Assembly: GCF_004923315.1 (NCBI RefSeq)
Contig: NZ_CP039650.1
Coordinates: 806,001-870,000, forward strand
Direction: 5' to 3'
DNA from: Azospirillum sp. TSA2s
GTDB lineage: Bacteria; Pseudomonadota; Alphaproteobacteria; Azospirillales; Azospirillaceae
DNA length: 64,000 nt
Shown piece by piece: positions 39,345-47,668 of this stretch. Within the stretch, counting starts at the first letter, position 1. Every line of letters starts with the position of its first letter. The notes beneath the pieces are model-generated. The model was not told where the DNA came from. It searched no databases and saw only the letters and a list, made by a program, of their open reading frames with translations. The position numbers and the translations under genes were made by a program.

Positions 39345-40595
39345 ATGGCTACCGACATCAAGGTCCCCACGCTGGGTGAGTCCGTCTCCGAGGCGACGGT
39401 CGCCCGCTGGCTGAAGAAGGCCGGCGAGGCCGTCGCCATGGACGAGGCGCTGGTCGAGCTGGAGACCGACAAGGTCACGCTTGAGGTGAATGCGTCGGCC
39501 GCCGGCGTGCTGGCCGAGATCGTCGCTCCGGAAGGCGCGAACGTCGAGGTCGGCGCCCTGCTGGGCGTCATCAACGAGGGCGCCAGCGCCGGCGCCGCCC
39601 CGGCTGCTGCGGCCGCTGCCCCGGCGCCCGCCGCTGCTCCGGCTCCGGCCGCCGCCCCGGCCCCGGCCGCCGCCGCCACTGCTCCGGGCAATCTGGCCGC
39701 TTCCGGCCCGGCCGCCCGCAAGCTGGCGGACGAGAAGGGCATCGACGGCTCGTCCATCGCCGGTTCGGGCAAGGATGGCCGTGTGACCAAGGGCGACGTG
39801 CTGGCCGCCCCGGCCGCCAAGCCGGCCGCTCCGGCCGCGGCTCCGGCGCCGAAGATGGTGTGGGCCGCCGGCACCCAGGGCGACCGTCCGCGGGCATCTC
39901 AGGAAGAGCGCGTCCGCATGACCCGCCTGCGCCAGCGCATCGCCGAGCGTCTGAAGGAGGCCCAGAACAGCGCCGCCATGCTGACCACCTTCAACGAGGT
40001 GGACATGTCGGCGGCGATCGCCCTGCGCGCCGAGTACAAGGACTATTTCGAAAAGCGCCACAAGGTGCGGCTCGGCTTCATGTCCTTCTTCGTCAAGGCC
40101 GCCGTCCAGGCCCTGAAGGAGATCCCGGCCGTCAACGCCGAGATCGACGGCACCGACATCGTCTACAAGAACTACTATGACATCGGCGTCGCCGTCGGCA
40201 CGCCGCAGGGTCTGGTGGTTCCGGTTGTCCGCGATGCCGACAAGCTGGACTTCGCCGGCGTCGAGGGCACCATCGCCGCCCTCGGCAAGAAGGGCCGCGA
40301 CGGCAAGCTGTCGATGGACGAGCTGACCGGCGGCACCTTCACCATCTCCAACGGTGGCGTCTACGGCTCGCTGATGTCGACCCCGATCATCAACCCGCCG
40401 CAGTCGGCCATCCTCGGCATGCACAAGACGATGGACCGCGCGGTCGTCGTCGGCGGCAAGATCGAGGTCCGCCCGATGATGTATCTGGCGCTGTCCTACG
40501 ATCACCGCATCATCGACGGCAAGGAGGCGGTCACCTTCCTCGTCCGCATCAAGGAGCTGATCGAGGATCCGCGCCGCCTGCTGCTGGACGTCTGA
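39345..40595 (+). CDS. sucB: dihydrolipoyllysine-residue succinyltransferase (E2)
   Basis: Core of the 2-oxoglutarate dehydrogenase complex. The 416-residue product has an N-terminal lipoyl domain with the lipoylated Lys43 in ELETDKVTLEV, an Ala/Pro linker (about 80-120) and a peripheral-subunit-binding domain (AARKLADEKGIDGSSIAGSG). The catalytic domain ends with YDHRIIDGKEAVTFLVRIK, which includes the active-site His. The strong terminator at 40626 closes the TCA block. Confidence 0.97.
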   Translation: MATDIKVPTLGESVSEATVARWLKKAGEAVAMDEALVELETDKVTLEVNASAAGVLAEIVAPEGANVEVGALLGVINEGASAGAAPAAAAAAPAPAAAPAPAAAPAPAAAATAPGNLAASGPAARKLADEKGIDGSSIAGSGKDGRVTKGDVLAAPAAKPAAPAAAPAPKMVWAAGTQGDRPRASQEERVRMTRLRQRIAERLKEAQNSAAMLTTFNEVDMSAAIALRAEYKDYFEKRHKVRLGFMSFFVKAAVQALKEIPAVNAEIDGTDIVYKNYYDIGVAVGTPQGLVVPVVRDADKLDFAGVEGTIAALGKKGRDGKLSMDELTGGTFTISNGGVYGSLMSTPIINPPQSAILGMHKTMDRAVVVGGKIEVRPMMYLALSYDHRIIDGKEAVTFLVRIKELIEDPRRLLLDV

Positions 40596-40625
40596 TCCGG
40601 AAGAACGGGTTCAATGACGCAAGGA

Positions 40626-40653
40626 AGGGCGCCGCGAGGCGCCCTTTTCTTTT
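40626..40653 (+). terminator. rho-independent terminator of the suc block
   Basis: AGGGCGCC (40626-40633) pairs with GGCGCCCT (40638-40645) around the tetraloop GCGA, followed by TTTCTTTT. Confidence 0.93.
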
Positions 40654-40784
40654 GCCGATCCGACCGAAACCGCACTTACAACCAAAACAAAATCACAAAT
40701 GCCGATAACAATCGCTCCGGTTCGTTGACAGCCCCTGCGTGCCGGTATTGTCTCGGCTTCCCGTTTACGACGAAGGGCGCCATC

Positions 40785-41510
40785 ATGCCGGTCAATATCC
40801 TCGATCTGGCCGTTGCCGCGAACACCGTCTACAATTTCCAGAAGGGCCGCGGCAACGATGCGGCAGCCTTCAACAAGGCGGACGGGGCACGGCGGTCTCC
40901 GCCCGGCTTCCAGGTGATCTTCACCCATGAAGATATCGACGTCGGCTTCTTTGGCGCCGTCTATCAGGAAAAGCACTCCGACCAGTACATCATCGCCTAT
41001 CGCGGCACGGCGGTCGGCAGCAGCACGTCGGGCCAGATGGCCGGCACCAAGAACCTGAAGACGGACATCGCGCTCTACACCATCGAAAGCCTGCCCGCCG
41101 GCATCCGTGCCGCCCATCTTCTGCTGGAACAGGCGAAGATGCTGCTGGGCGCCGCCCGTCCGATCCTGTGCGGCCATTCGCTGGGCGGCGCCATCGCCAC
41201 CATCGTCGCGGTCGAGACCGCGCTGCCCTGCTGCGCCTTCAATGCGCCGACCGTGTCGAAGATGGTGCGCGGCGGCATCATCCACGGCCCCTATGTCCGG
41301 GTGCCCACCGAAGATCTGGCGTCGATCGAAAAGCAGATCATCAACTTCAACCTGCAATGGGACCCGATCAGCAAATCGTCGAAGGCGGTCGGCAAGGTGA
41401 TCAAGCTGCCGGCGACCCTGTCCACCGGCGGCCATTCGCAGGACAAGGTGGTCGCCAACATCAAGTCCAGCAAATACGCGTCGATGCCCTTCTTCAGTCT
41501 GGTCGGGTGA
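40785..41510 (+). CDS. class 3 lipase-like alpha/beta hydrolase (candidate effector)
   Basis: The 241-residue product has the features of the Lipase_3 fold. The oxyanion segment is YIIAYRGT (about 68-75), the nucleophile elbow GHSLGG has Ser132, and Asp193 in QWDPIS plus His217 in GGHSQDK can complete the triad. No signal peptide or membrane helix is seen, so it is cytoplasmic or exported by a specialised system. The start is ATG 40785. It is convergent, 5 bases apart, with a C58-type cysteine peptidase. Both look like proteins aimed at host or rival cells, but no secretion genes are nearby. The biological role is inference; the hydrolase fold is reasonably clear. Confidence 0.7.
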   Translation: MPVNILDLAVAANTVYNFQKGRGNDAAAFNKADGARRSPPGFQVIFTHEDIDVGFFGAVYQEKHSDQYIIAYRGTAVGSSTSGQMAGTKNLKTDIALYTIESLPAGIRAAHLLLEQAKMLLGAARPILCGHSLGGAIATIVAVETALPCCAFNAPTVSKMVRGGIIHGPYVRVPTEDLASIEKQIINFNLQWDPISKSSKAVGKVIKLPATLSTGGHSQDKVVANIKSSKYASMPFFSLVG

Positions 41511-41515
41511 TCCGG

Positions 41516-42187
41516 TCAGGCGAAGGAAATGCTCTGCACGACGAATTCCTGAACCCGGTAATCGATGGTCGACCCGTCCCGCTTCACGAAATGGCGGTAC
41601 CGGTCGACCAGCCCGGTGAACAGGTCGGCGGCGCTGCCGCTCGATGCCCTGAACTCGCCGAAATTGGGATCGAAGAAATACAGGTGCGATCCCAAACCGA
41701 AGGCCTTGCCGCCGGACTTGTAACAGCAGGTCGCATGCGCCGCCCCCCGCTGTTCGAAATTCATGCTGACGATGTGATAGGTGTGGGGGCTGGCGGTGGC
41801 GATCGAGATCGCCTTCATCACCTCCTTGACGCTGTCTGAGTCGGTCGCGTCCATCCACTCCGTCCTGGTCGATCCGATCTTCAATCCGGCATGGCTCATG
41901 GCCTGATTGCGGGCGCCCAACTGGCCCGACGACAGGTCGAGATCGAAAAACAACTCGGCGCCATAGAGGCGCTGCTTGATGCTGGCATGCAGGATCGTGC
42001 TGTCCTGGTCGATGAAGGCGATGCGCTTCTGCGGCGTCTCGCCCTTGTTGGCCCGGTGGCGCCGGATCCATTCCAAGGTAAGGCCGAAGCAAATCCCGCC
42101 ATTCACCTCGTGATCGTCCGGGAACAGCCGCTGGATCGGCAGGCGCTGCTTGAAAGGCGCCACGCAATAGCTGTCGAAAGCGGCCAT
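41516..42187 (-). CDS. YopT-type (peptidase C58-like) cysteine protease
   Basis: The 223-residue product has the spaced catalytic residues of the YopT/AvrPphB clan: Cys33 in NGGICFGLTLEW, His151 in GAAHATCCYK and Asp173 in YFFDPNFGEF. In YopT the triad is Cys139, His258, Asp274, a Cys-His distance of 119, against 118 here. No signal peptide is present. I chose ATG 42185-42187, 6 bases after GAAGGA; a TTG two codons upstream is possible. It is convergent with the lipase-like gene. Family members cleave host GTPases or kinases or act in bacterial conflict; the target here is unknown. Confidence 0.65.
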   Translation of the reverse strand: MAAFDSYCVAPFKQRLPIQRLFPDDHEVNGGICFGLTLEWIRRHRANKGETPQKRIAFIDQDSTILHASIKQRLYGAELFFDLDLSSGQLGARNQAMSHAGLKIGSTRTEWMDATDSDSVKEVMKAISIATASPHTYHIVSMNFEQRGAAHATCCYKSGGKAFGLGSHLYFFDPNFGEFRASSGSAADLFTGLVDRYRHFVKRDGSTIDYRVQEFVVQSISFA

Positions 42188-42393
42188 TTCCAATCCTTCT
42201 GTTGGCGGCGGAACGACGATCTTCGCCGCCCGGCGGGCTCCGTCGCCGGGATCCTATGCCGATAACTGTAGGTGCACAATCGATTGCGCCACCGCCGGCG
42301 TGCTGTCGATTCCGGATTCCGGGCCCCCCTCTCGGAGTGGCTGTCTGTTCGCCACAAGGACAGTTTGCCTCGCGCTCAAATTCTCTTGCATGG

Positions 42394-42420
42394 TCGATGG
42401 TATCTGGTATACCGTATCGA
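42394..42420. promoter_or_regulatory. operator-like inverted repeats before the PAS gene
   Basis: TCGAT (42394-42398) and ATCGA (42416-42420) flank a central perfect palindrome GGTATACC (42406-42413), in the 323-base gap between the C58 gene and the PAS gene. The symmetric layout in an AT-richer patch suggests a regulator site. The regulator is unknown. Confidence 0.35.
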
Positions 42421-42510
42421 TAATGTCAGTGCGGCACGCTTTACGGGCCACCGCCGCACCGGCTCCCCCGGCGCCCAATCCAAGAGGGGGCGAGCGCCAA
42501 GGAGATCGAC

Positions 42511-42963
42511 ATGGAACAGACAGCAGCAGCGGGTTCGCCCGCGGTTGTGGATTGCGAACAGTTGGTGGCGGTGATCGGCGACGCCGTCATCGTGTCCGAC
42601 CCGACCGGCGCCATCATCCTGTGGAATGCGGCGGCGGAACGGATGTTCGGCTTCACCACCGACGAGGCGATGGGCAAGTCGCTCGACATCATCATTCCCG
42701 AACGCCAGCGCCAGCGTCATTGGGACGGCTACGAAAAGACCATGGCCACCGGCGAGACCCGCTACGGCCATGACCTGCTGCGGGTTCCGGCGGTCCACAA
42801 GGACGGGCACAGCCTGTCGATCGCCTTCACCGTCGCGCTTTTGCGCGGGACCGACGGAGGGGTGTCCGGGATCGTCGCCGTGGTGCGGGACGAAACCGCC
42901 CGCTGGACCGAAGAACGGAAACTGCGCCGCCGCCTCACCGAACTCGAAGCGGCGGCCGGCTGA
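42511..42963 (+). CDS. single PAS-domain protein
   Basis: The 150-residue product is one PAS domain with a short C-terminal coiled helix. VAVIGDAVIVSDPTGAIILW starts the domain, NAAAERMFGFTTDEAMGKSL follows, and the PAC-like end is GIVAVVRDETARWTEERKLR. No kinase, GGDEF or DNA-binding part follows. A His-containing segment (RQRQRHWDGYEKTMATGETR) resembles oxygen/haem or redox PAS proteins, but cofactor binding cannot be judged. It lies 140 bases upstream of frc and may be its sensory partner. Confidence 0.8.
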   Translation: MEQTAAAGSPAVVDCEQLVAVIGDAVIVSDPTGAIILWNAAAERMFGFTTDEAMGKSLDIIIPERQRQRHWDGYEKTMATGETRYGHDLLRVPAVHKDGHSLSIAFTVALLRGTDGGVSGIVAVVRDETARWTEERKLRRRLTELEAAAG

Positions 42964-43102
42964 CGGCGCCCTGCGGCGATCATCGAATTCCGGCCGGCGG
43001 CGACCTCGACGCCCCCCCGATCTCCGGGCGTGGGCCGGCCGGGCAGAAGAGCAAGTCCAAGAGACAATCTGAAACTACGTGAAAAAAGGGAGTGTTGCAG
43101 TC

Positions 43103-44353
43103 ATGACCAAGCCGCTTGAAGGCATTAAGATCATCGACTTCACCCATGTGCAGGCCGGCCCCGCCTGCACCCAGCTTCTGGCCTGGTACGGCGCGGACGT
43201 GATCAAGGTCGAACGTCCGGGCGCCGGCGACGTCACCCGCAACCAGCTGCGTGACATCCCGGACGCCGACGCGCTCTATTTCACGATGCTCAACAGCAAC
43301 AAGCGCTCCCTGACGCTGGACACCAAGACCGCCGAAGGCAAGGAAGTCCTGACCCGTCTGATCCGCGAATCCGACGTGCTGGTGGAGAATTTCGGCCCCG
43401 GCGCGCTCGACCGCATGGGCTTCAGCTGGGACAAGATCCGCGAACTGAACCCCGGCATGATCGTCGCCTCGGTCAAGGGCTTCAGCGACGGCCACCATTA
43501 TCAGGACCTGAAGGTCTATGAGAACGTCGCCCAGTGCGCCGGCGGCGCCGCGTCGACCACCGGCTTCTGGGATGGCCCGCCGACCGTGTCCGCCGCCGCT
43601 CTCGGCGACAGCAACACCGGCATGCACCTCGCCATCGGCATCCTGACCGCCCTGATGGCCCGCACCAAGACCGGCAAGGGCCAGAAGGTCGCCGTGTCGA
43701 TGCAGGACAGCGTGCTGAACCTCTGCCGCGTCAAGCTGCGCGACCAGCAGCGCCTCGACCGCGTCGGCTACCTCGAGGAATACCCGCAGTACCCGCACGG
43801 CAAGTTTACCGACGTGGTTCCGCGCGGCGGCAATGCCGGCGGCGGCGGCCAGCCGGGCTGGGTGCTGAAGTGCAAGGGCTGGGAGACCGATCCCAACGCC
43901 TACATCTACTTCACCATCCAGGGCCATGCCTGGGCGCCGATCTGCAAGGCTCTCGGCCGCGAGGAGTGGATCGACGACCCGGCCTACAACACCGCCGAGG
44001 CGCGCCAGGACAAGATCTTCGACATCTTCGCGGTGATCGAGGATTGGCTGAAGGACAAGACCAAGTTCGAGGCCGTCGACATCCTGCGCAAGTTCGACAT
44101 CCCGTGCTCGCCGGTGCTGTCGATGAAGGAGATCGCCAACGACCCGTCGCTGCGCGCCAGCGGCACGGTCGTCGAGGTCGACCACAAGGTGCGCGGCAAG
44201 TACCTGACCGTCGGCAGCCCGATCAAGTTCTCGGACATGAAGGTCGAGGTCACCGGCTCCCCGCTGCTCGGCGAGCACACCGACGAGGTCCTGGCCCAGC
44301 TCGGCTACAACAAGGACCAGATCGCCGCCATGCACGAAGCCAAGGTGGTCTGA
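43103..44353 (+). CDS. frc: formyl-CoA:oxalate CoA-transferase
   Basis: Class III CoA-transferase that moves CoA from formyl-CoA to oxalate, the first step of oxalate breakdown. The 416-residue product matches FRC. The catalytic Asp169 lies in LGDSNTGMHL at the same number as in the Oxalobacter enzyme, and a glycine loop GGGGQ sits near 246-250. IDFTHVQAGPACTQLLAWYG and VENFGPGALDRMGFSW are family landmarks. The start is ATG 43103, with GGGAG upstream. The usual partner oxalyl-CoA decarboxylase is not in the window. Confidence 0.92.
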   Translation: MTKPLEGIKIIDFTHVQAGPACTQLLAWYGADVIKVERPGAGDVTRNQLRDIPDADALYFTMLNSNKRSLTLDTKTAEGKEVLTRLIRESDVLVENFGPGALDRMGFSWDKIRELNPGMIVASVKGFSDGHHYQDLKVYENVAQCAGGAASTTGFWDGPPTVSAAALGDSNTGMHLAIGILTALMARTKTGKGQKVAVSMQDSVLNLCRVKLRDQQRLDRVGYLEEYPQYPHGKFTDVVPRGGNAGGGGQPGWVLKCKGWETDPNAYIYFTIQGHAWAPICKALGREEWIDDPAYNTAEARQDKIFDIFAVIEDWLKDKTKFEAVDILRKFDIPCSPVLSMKEIANDPSLRASGTVVEVDHKVRGKYLTVGSPIKFSDMKVEVTGSPLLGEHTDEVLAQLGYNKDQIAAMHEAKVV

Positions 44354-44381
44354 GGCAGGGTGGTCTGAGGCAAGTCGCACT

Positions 44382-44552
44382 TGCCCCCACCCTAACCCTC
44401 CCCCGCTCCGCAGGGGAGGGAACTCCGCCGCCTCCCCAATCAGCACTTAACCCCCTCCCCCGCCCAGCTCTCGCACAAAGCTTCGCTTTGTGCTGACGCG
44501 GCAGGCGGACCGTAGGTCCGCTGAGAGCGGGGGAGGGTCGGGGTGGGGGCAA
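44382..44552. repeat. GC-rich palindromic repeat (copy 5) with the nested 57-bp insert
   Basis: Outer arms TTGCCCCCACCCTAACCCTC and GTCGGGGTGGGGGCAA are inverted copies. The insert at 44469-44525, flanked by AGC at 44466-44468 and 44526-44528, is nearly identical to that at 3127-3183. It separates frc from the next gene. Confidence 0.85.
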
Positions 44553-44627
44553 ATCAGCAGCCACCTCGCACAAACGACAACGGCGCCCCACCCGGGCGCC
44601 GTTTTCTTTCGCATCCACCCCCGACCG

Positions 44628-44861
44628 TCACGCCTTCCCGCCGCGCTCCAGATCGTCCAGGATTTCCCCGGCGCGGCTGGTCAGGGTGTGGGCCAGCCGG
44701 TCGTAATGGCCGTTGCCGGTCATGCGGGCGCGCCGGGCGGCCTCCGCGCCCAACTGGGCCAGCTCAAGGGCCATCTTCCGATAGTCCGGAACTGCGCTCC
44801 ACTCCGCGTCAGCCGCGATGCGAGCCTTCGGATGATCTTTCGAAGCCACAAACCACCCCAT
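44628..44861 (-). CDS. small hypothetical protein (77 aa)
   Basis: The product is mainly helical and charged: MGWFVASKDHPKARIAADAE, then YRKMALELAQLGAEAARRAR, ending EILDDLERGGKA. No signal, membrane segment or known motif is visible. Codon use matches the genome. The 143 bases upstream contain no gene. Confidence 0.55.
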   Translation of the reverse strand: MGWFVASKDHPKARIAADAEWSAVPDYRKMALELAQLGAEAARRARMTGNGHYDRLAHTLTSRAGEILDDLERGGKA

Positions 44862-45005
44862 CCGTCGATGCCGGTGAAGGGCGCAATCCTGGCACGGCAG
44901 CGCTCCGGAACCAACTGACGCTTATGGCAGCAGCGTCACAGCCTTTGGATGTGCAAGGGACCAGCCGAACCGTATAGGACCCGCCCGGACTCCGCCGCAA
45001 TCCGG

Positions 45006-45422
45006 TCAGTCGATCAGCAAATCCAGCGTCGAGCGGACCACCTGCACGATCTCCCCGCCATAGGGCGAGCTGGCCTGACCGCGGGCGTTGACGATGATCG
45101 ACAGCTCATGCTCCGTCGTCGGGGCGAAGCGGGCGATCTCCTGGACCAGATCGTCGGCCAGGATGGCGTCGCGCGTCACCCCGGCCTGGGCGGCGGCCTT
45201 GTCGCGCCAGCCGTTCAGTGCGGCGGCGATGGCCGCCTCGATCTGCTGCGACTCCTCCTTGCGGCGGAGGTCGGTGAACAGCACCAGCACCCGCCACGCG
45301 CCGTCGGCATAGGCGGTCTCGATGCGCTGGACCTCAACCGTCCGCAGGAAGGCGGACAGCTGCACCTGCGCCTCTTCGGCGGCGGCGTCGGGAATGGTGA
45401 AGGTGCGGATCTCGGTGCTCAT
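45006..45422 (-). CDS. hypothetical protein with a possible HRDC-like C-terminal half (138 aa)
   Basis: The N-terminal half begins STEIRTFTIPDAAAEEAQVQ with a short beta-rich pattern (RVLVLFTDLR). The second half, ALNGWRDKAAAQAGVTRDAI then LADDLVQEIARFAPTTEHEL, resembles the HRDC fold in its W-x(5)-A-x(2)-GV-x(3)-I-L pattern. Similar two-part proteins occur as accessories of reverse-transcriptase or helicase loci elsewhere, but none is next to this gene. The start is ATG 45420-45422. Assignment is tentative. Confidence 0.5.
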   Translation of the reverse strand: MSTEIRTFTIPDAAAEEAQVQLSAFLRTVEVQRIETAYADGAWRVLVLFTDLRRKEESQQIEAAIAAALNGWRDKAAAQAGVTRDAILADDLVQEIARFAPTTEHELSIIVNARGQASSPYGGEIVQVVRSTLDLLID

Positions 45423-45648
45423 CGCCCAACCTTGCTGAAAGGCTTCCCTGGATGGAGGAAGCCTACACAGAAACGGCGCGTTCGGCAAACCGGGACCCTG
45501 CCACGGAGGTGTTCCGGGGCCTTGGGGATACCCCCAATTTCCACCGGCCGAATCTGCTCCTCCGCGCGTTGTGGGAGGAGACGACGCGCACCGGCGCCCG
45601 GCCGATTCCCCTCGCCCGTCCCACGCCTCCACCGCTTGGAGACCCCAG

Positions 45649-46650
45649 ATGACCCATCCCGAACCGCAGGAGCCGCAATCCGCCCATCCCGTCCACGAGG
45701 AGTCCGCTCCCGACTCCGCCGCGACACCGCGCCGCGGCGGGCGGCGCTGGTGGATGCTGGGGACCGGGCTGCTGCTGGCGCCGCTGGCGCTGGGCGGGCT
45801 GGCGGTTCTGGCGGTGCTGTGGGTCGGCTCGATGCTCTACGATCAGCCCTTCGCCTGGTACAACCTGAACCGCATCGACGCGATGGCCGACCGGGTGGCG
45901 CGCAATCCCGATTCGGTGATGGTGGTGGCGCTCGGCGACACCGCGCTGCGCGACGCCACGCTGGACGAGCGCGGCATGACGAAGATCGCCGCCGAGCGTG
46001 GTGTGCCCAATCTGGAATTCCTGCGCATCGTCCACCGGCAGGCCCAGTTCGCCGATTTCGAGCCGCTGCTCGACCGGCTGATTGCCGTCAAGCCGACGCT
46101 GATCCTGCTCGACCGCAACCTGCTGACCGCCAGCCGCGGCCCGTTCGACGAGCTGGAGCGCTACGGCCACGGCCTGATGCGCCTCTATCGCGGGCAGGCC
46201 TACGTGCAGGATCAGGTGGCGCTGCAATACCGGCGCGGCTGCGGCCCGACGCCGTCGGCCTGGCTGACCGGCGGGTCGCCCGGCGCCGTCGACGGCTCCA
46301 CCGCCACCGCGCGGCAGGTGCGCGCCTTCATCGACCGCGCCTGGGCCGCCGGCATCCGCGTCGCCCTGATCGAGGTGCACAGCCGCCCCGCCACCCCGCG
46401 CTCCACCGGCCTGATTGCCACCGCGTCCGCCGCCGAGCCGTCCGCTGCTCCCTCCGGCATCAACCTGCCGCTGTGGAACTACGATGACGAGGACGCCATC
46501 CCCGCCACCGCCTGCGGTCAGGCCAGCACCGACGGGCGCAGCGCCTTCTCCGCCTGGCTGACCGGCGGCATCGCCGGAGCGGTGGCCGGCGCCCAGCCCG
46601 ACCGCATGCCCGGCCGCGCCGTGGTGACCGAAGCCGCCGCGCTGCCGTAG
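45649..46650 (+). CDS. membrane-anchored SGNH-like hypothetical protein (333 aa)
   Basis: After a polar N terminus rich in Pro and Glu comes one membrane helix (WWMLGTGLLLAPLALGGLAV, about 36-62). The outer part opens with VMVVALGDTALRDATLDERG, which resembles the GDS block of SGNH hydrolases, but Ser is replaced by Thr. LEFLRIVHRQAQFADFEPLL and KPTLILLDRNLLTA follow in the places expected for such folds. A long Ala/Pro/Ser-rich stretch lies near 270. A role in envelope polysaccharide modification is possible but unproven. The start at 45649 has GGAG 8 bases upstream. Confidence 0.55.
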   Translation: MTHPEPQEPQSAHPVHEESAPDSAATPRRGGRRWWMLGTGLLLAPLALGGLAVLAVLWVGSMLYDQPFAWYNLNRIDAMADRVARNPDSVMVVALGDTALRDATLDERGMTKIAAERGVPNLEFLRIVHRQAQFADFEPLLDRLIAVKPTLILLDRNLLTASRGPFDELERYGHGLMRLYRGQAYVQDQVALQYRRGCGPTPSAWLTGGSPGAVDGSTATARQVRAFIDRAWAAGIRVALIEVHSRPATPRSTGLIATASAAEPSAAPSGINLPLWNYDDEDAIPATACGQASTDGRSAFSAWLTGGIAGAVAGAQPDRMPGRAVVTEAAALP

Positions 46651-46762
46651 TTGCCGCCCCCAAATGACGCACTGCACCCGTCCCCGTTCTTTCCGCCTTC
46701 CGGTTAAACCACTTTTTGTTTATGGTTTTCCCGTCGGGCGAGTCGCAACAGGAGACGGATGC

Positions 46763-46975
46763 ATGGCTTCCATCATGATCAAGAAGGCCGGCGAAGGGCT
46801 GGTCTCGCAGGCTCACCGCAACGCCGACGTCGGCCCGACCAGCGGCAGCTCGGTCGTCTATGAAATCCAGAATGTGCCGGAGGATGTCAGCGTCGACGAC
46901 GTGATCGCCGCCTTCAAGACCCACAAGCCAGCCGACAAGGTGTACGAGATCGACTGGTCCGCCCTGTCAAAGTAA
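46763..46975 (+). CDS. small hypothetical protein (70 aa)
   Basis: The product starts MASIMIKKAGEGLVSQAH, followed by a compact alpha/beta pattern (GSSVVYEIQNVPEDVSVDDV, AAFKTHKPADKVYEIDWSAL). AGGAG lies 8 bases before the ATG. No family is recognised. Confidence 0.6.
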   Translation: MASIMIKKAGEGLVSQAHRNADVGPTSGSSVVYEIQNVPEDVSVDDVIAAFKTHKPADKVYEIDWSALSK

Positions 46976-47014
46976 CCGGGGGAGGGGGCCGCCAACGCCC
47001 CCTTCCTTACGTCC

Positions 47015-47491
47015 TCATCGCGCCTGCAGCGCCGGATAGCGCTTGGCCCACACCTCCAGTTGGGCGACATGCTCGGCCTCTTCGGCGGCGAACTCCTCGG
47101 CCATCATGCGGACTTCCGAATCGGTGGTGGTCTTCGCCACCTCGGCGTAGAAGGCCTGCCCGCGCTTTTCGCTCTCCAGCGCCAGTTCCAGCGCGTACTC
47201 CACCGTCATCAGATAGTGCGAGCCTTCCATGGAGGCCGCTTCCGGGCTGTCGCCGTCCGGCCACTGGAAGTCTTCCGGCTTCAGGTCCGGGATCTTGCGG
47301 AAGCCCGACCGTTCCCGTGCCTCGGCCAGATGCATGCGCGAGAATTTCGCCATCTGGCCGAAGAAGGCCGCGACCTCCTGGTTGCCATAGGTCTTCATCG
47401 CTTCCGACAGGTCGGCGAAGCGGTTGGCGGCGTCCTCTTCCAGCGCGCAGGCGTGGGCGAGGAACAGGGCGGCGTCGTGGATTTCGGTCAT
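47015..47491 (-). CDS. ferritin-like/rubrerythrin-type di-iron protein
   Basis: The 158-residue product is a four-helix ferritin-like domain. Candidate iron ligands are Glu in CALEEDAANRFADLSEAM, Glu/His in FSRMHLAEARER, Glu in LALESEKRGQAFYAEV and EExxH in EFAAEEAEHVAQLE. The rubredoxin knuckle of classical rubrerythrin is missing. It probably acts in peroxide or iron handling. The start taken is ATG 47489-47491. Confidence 0.8.
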   Translation of the reverse strand: MTEIHDAALFLAHACALEEDAANRFADLSEAMKTYGNQEVAAFFGQMAKFSRMHLAEARERSGFRKIPDLKPEDFQWPDGDSPEAASMEGSHYLMTVEYALELALESEKRGQAFYAEVAKTTTDSEVRMMAEEFAAEEAEHVAQLEVWAKRYPALQAR

Positions 47492-47668
47492 GGATCCCTT
47501 TGATAAGCGAATAAGCCCGACGACCCCAAAACCATACATTTTTTACGGTCATCGGTCGCGGCCCCTGTCCCCCTCCCCCGCCCCTGCGACCTTTTGGCGC
47601 GCGCCGTGCCTGCCGTCCCCCGAAAACCATTGCCTTTCCCGCCGGTTCGCGGCAGCAGACTCCCCCTC

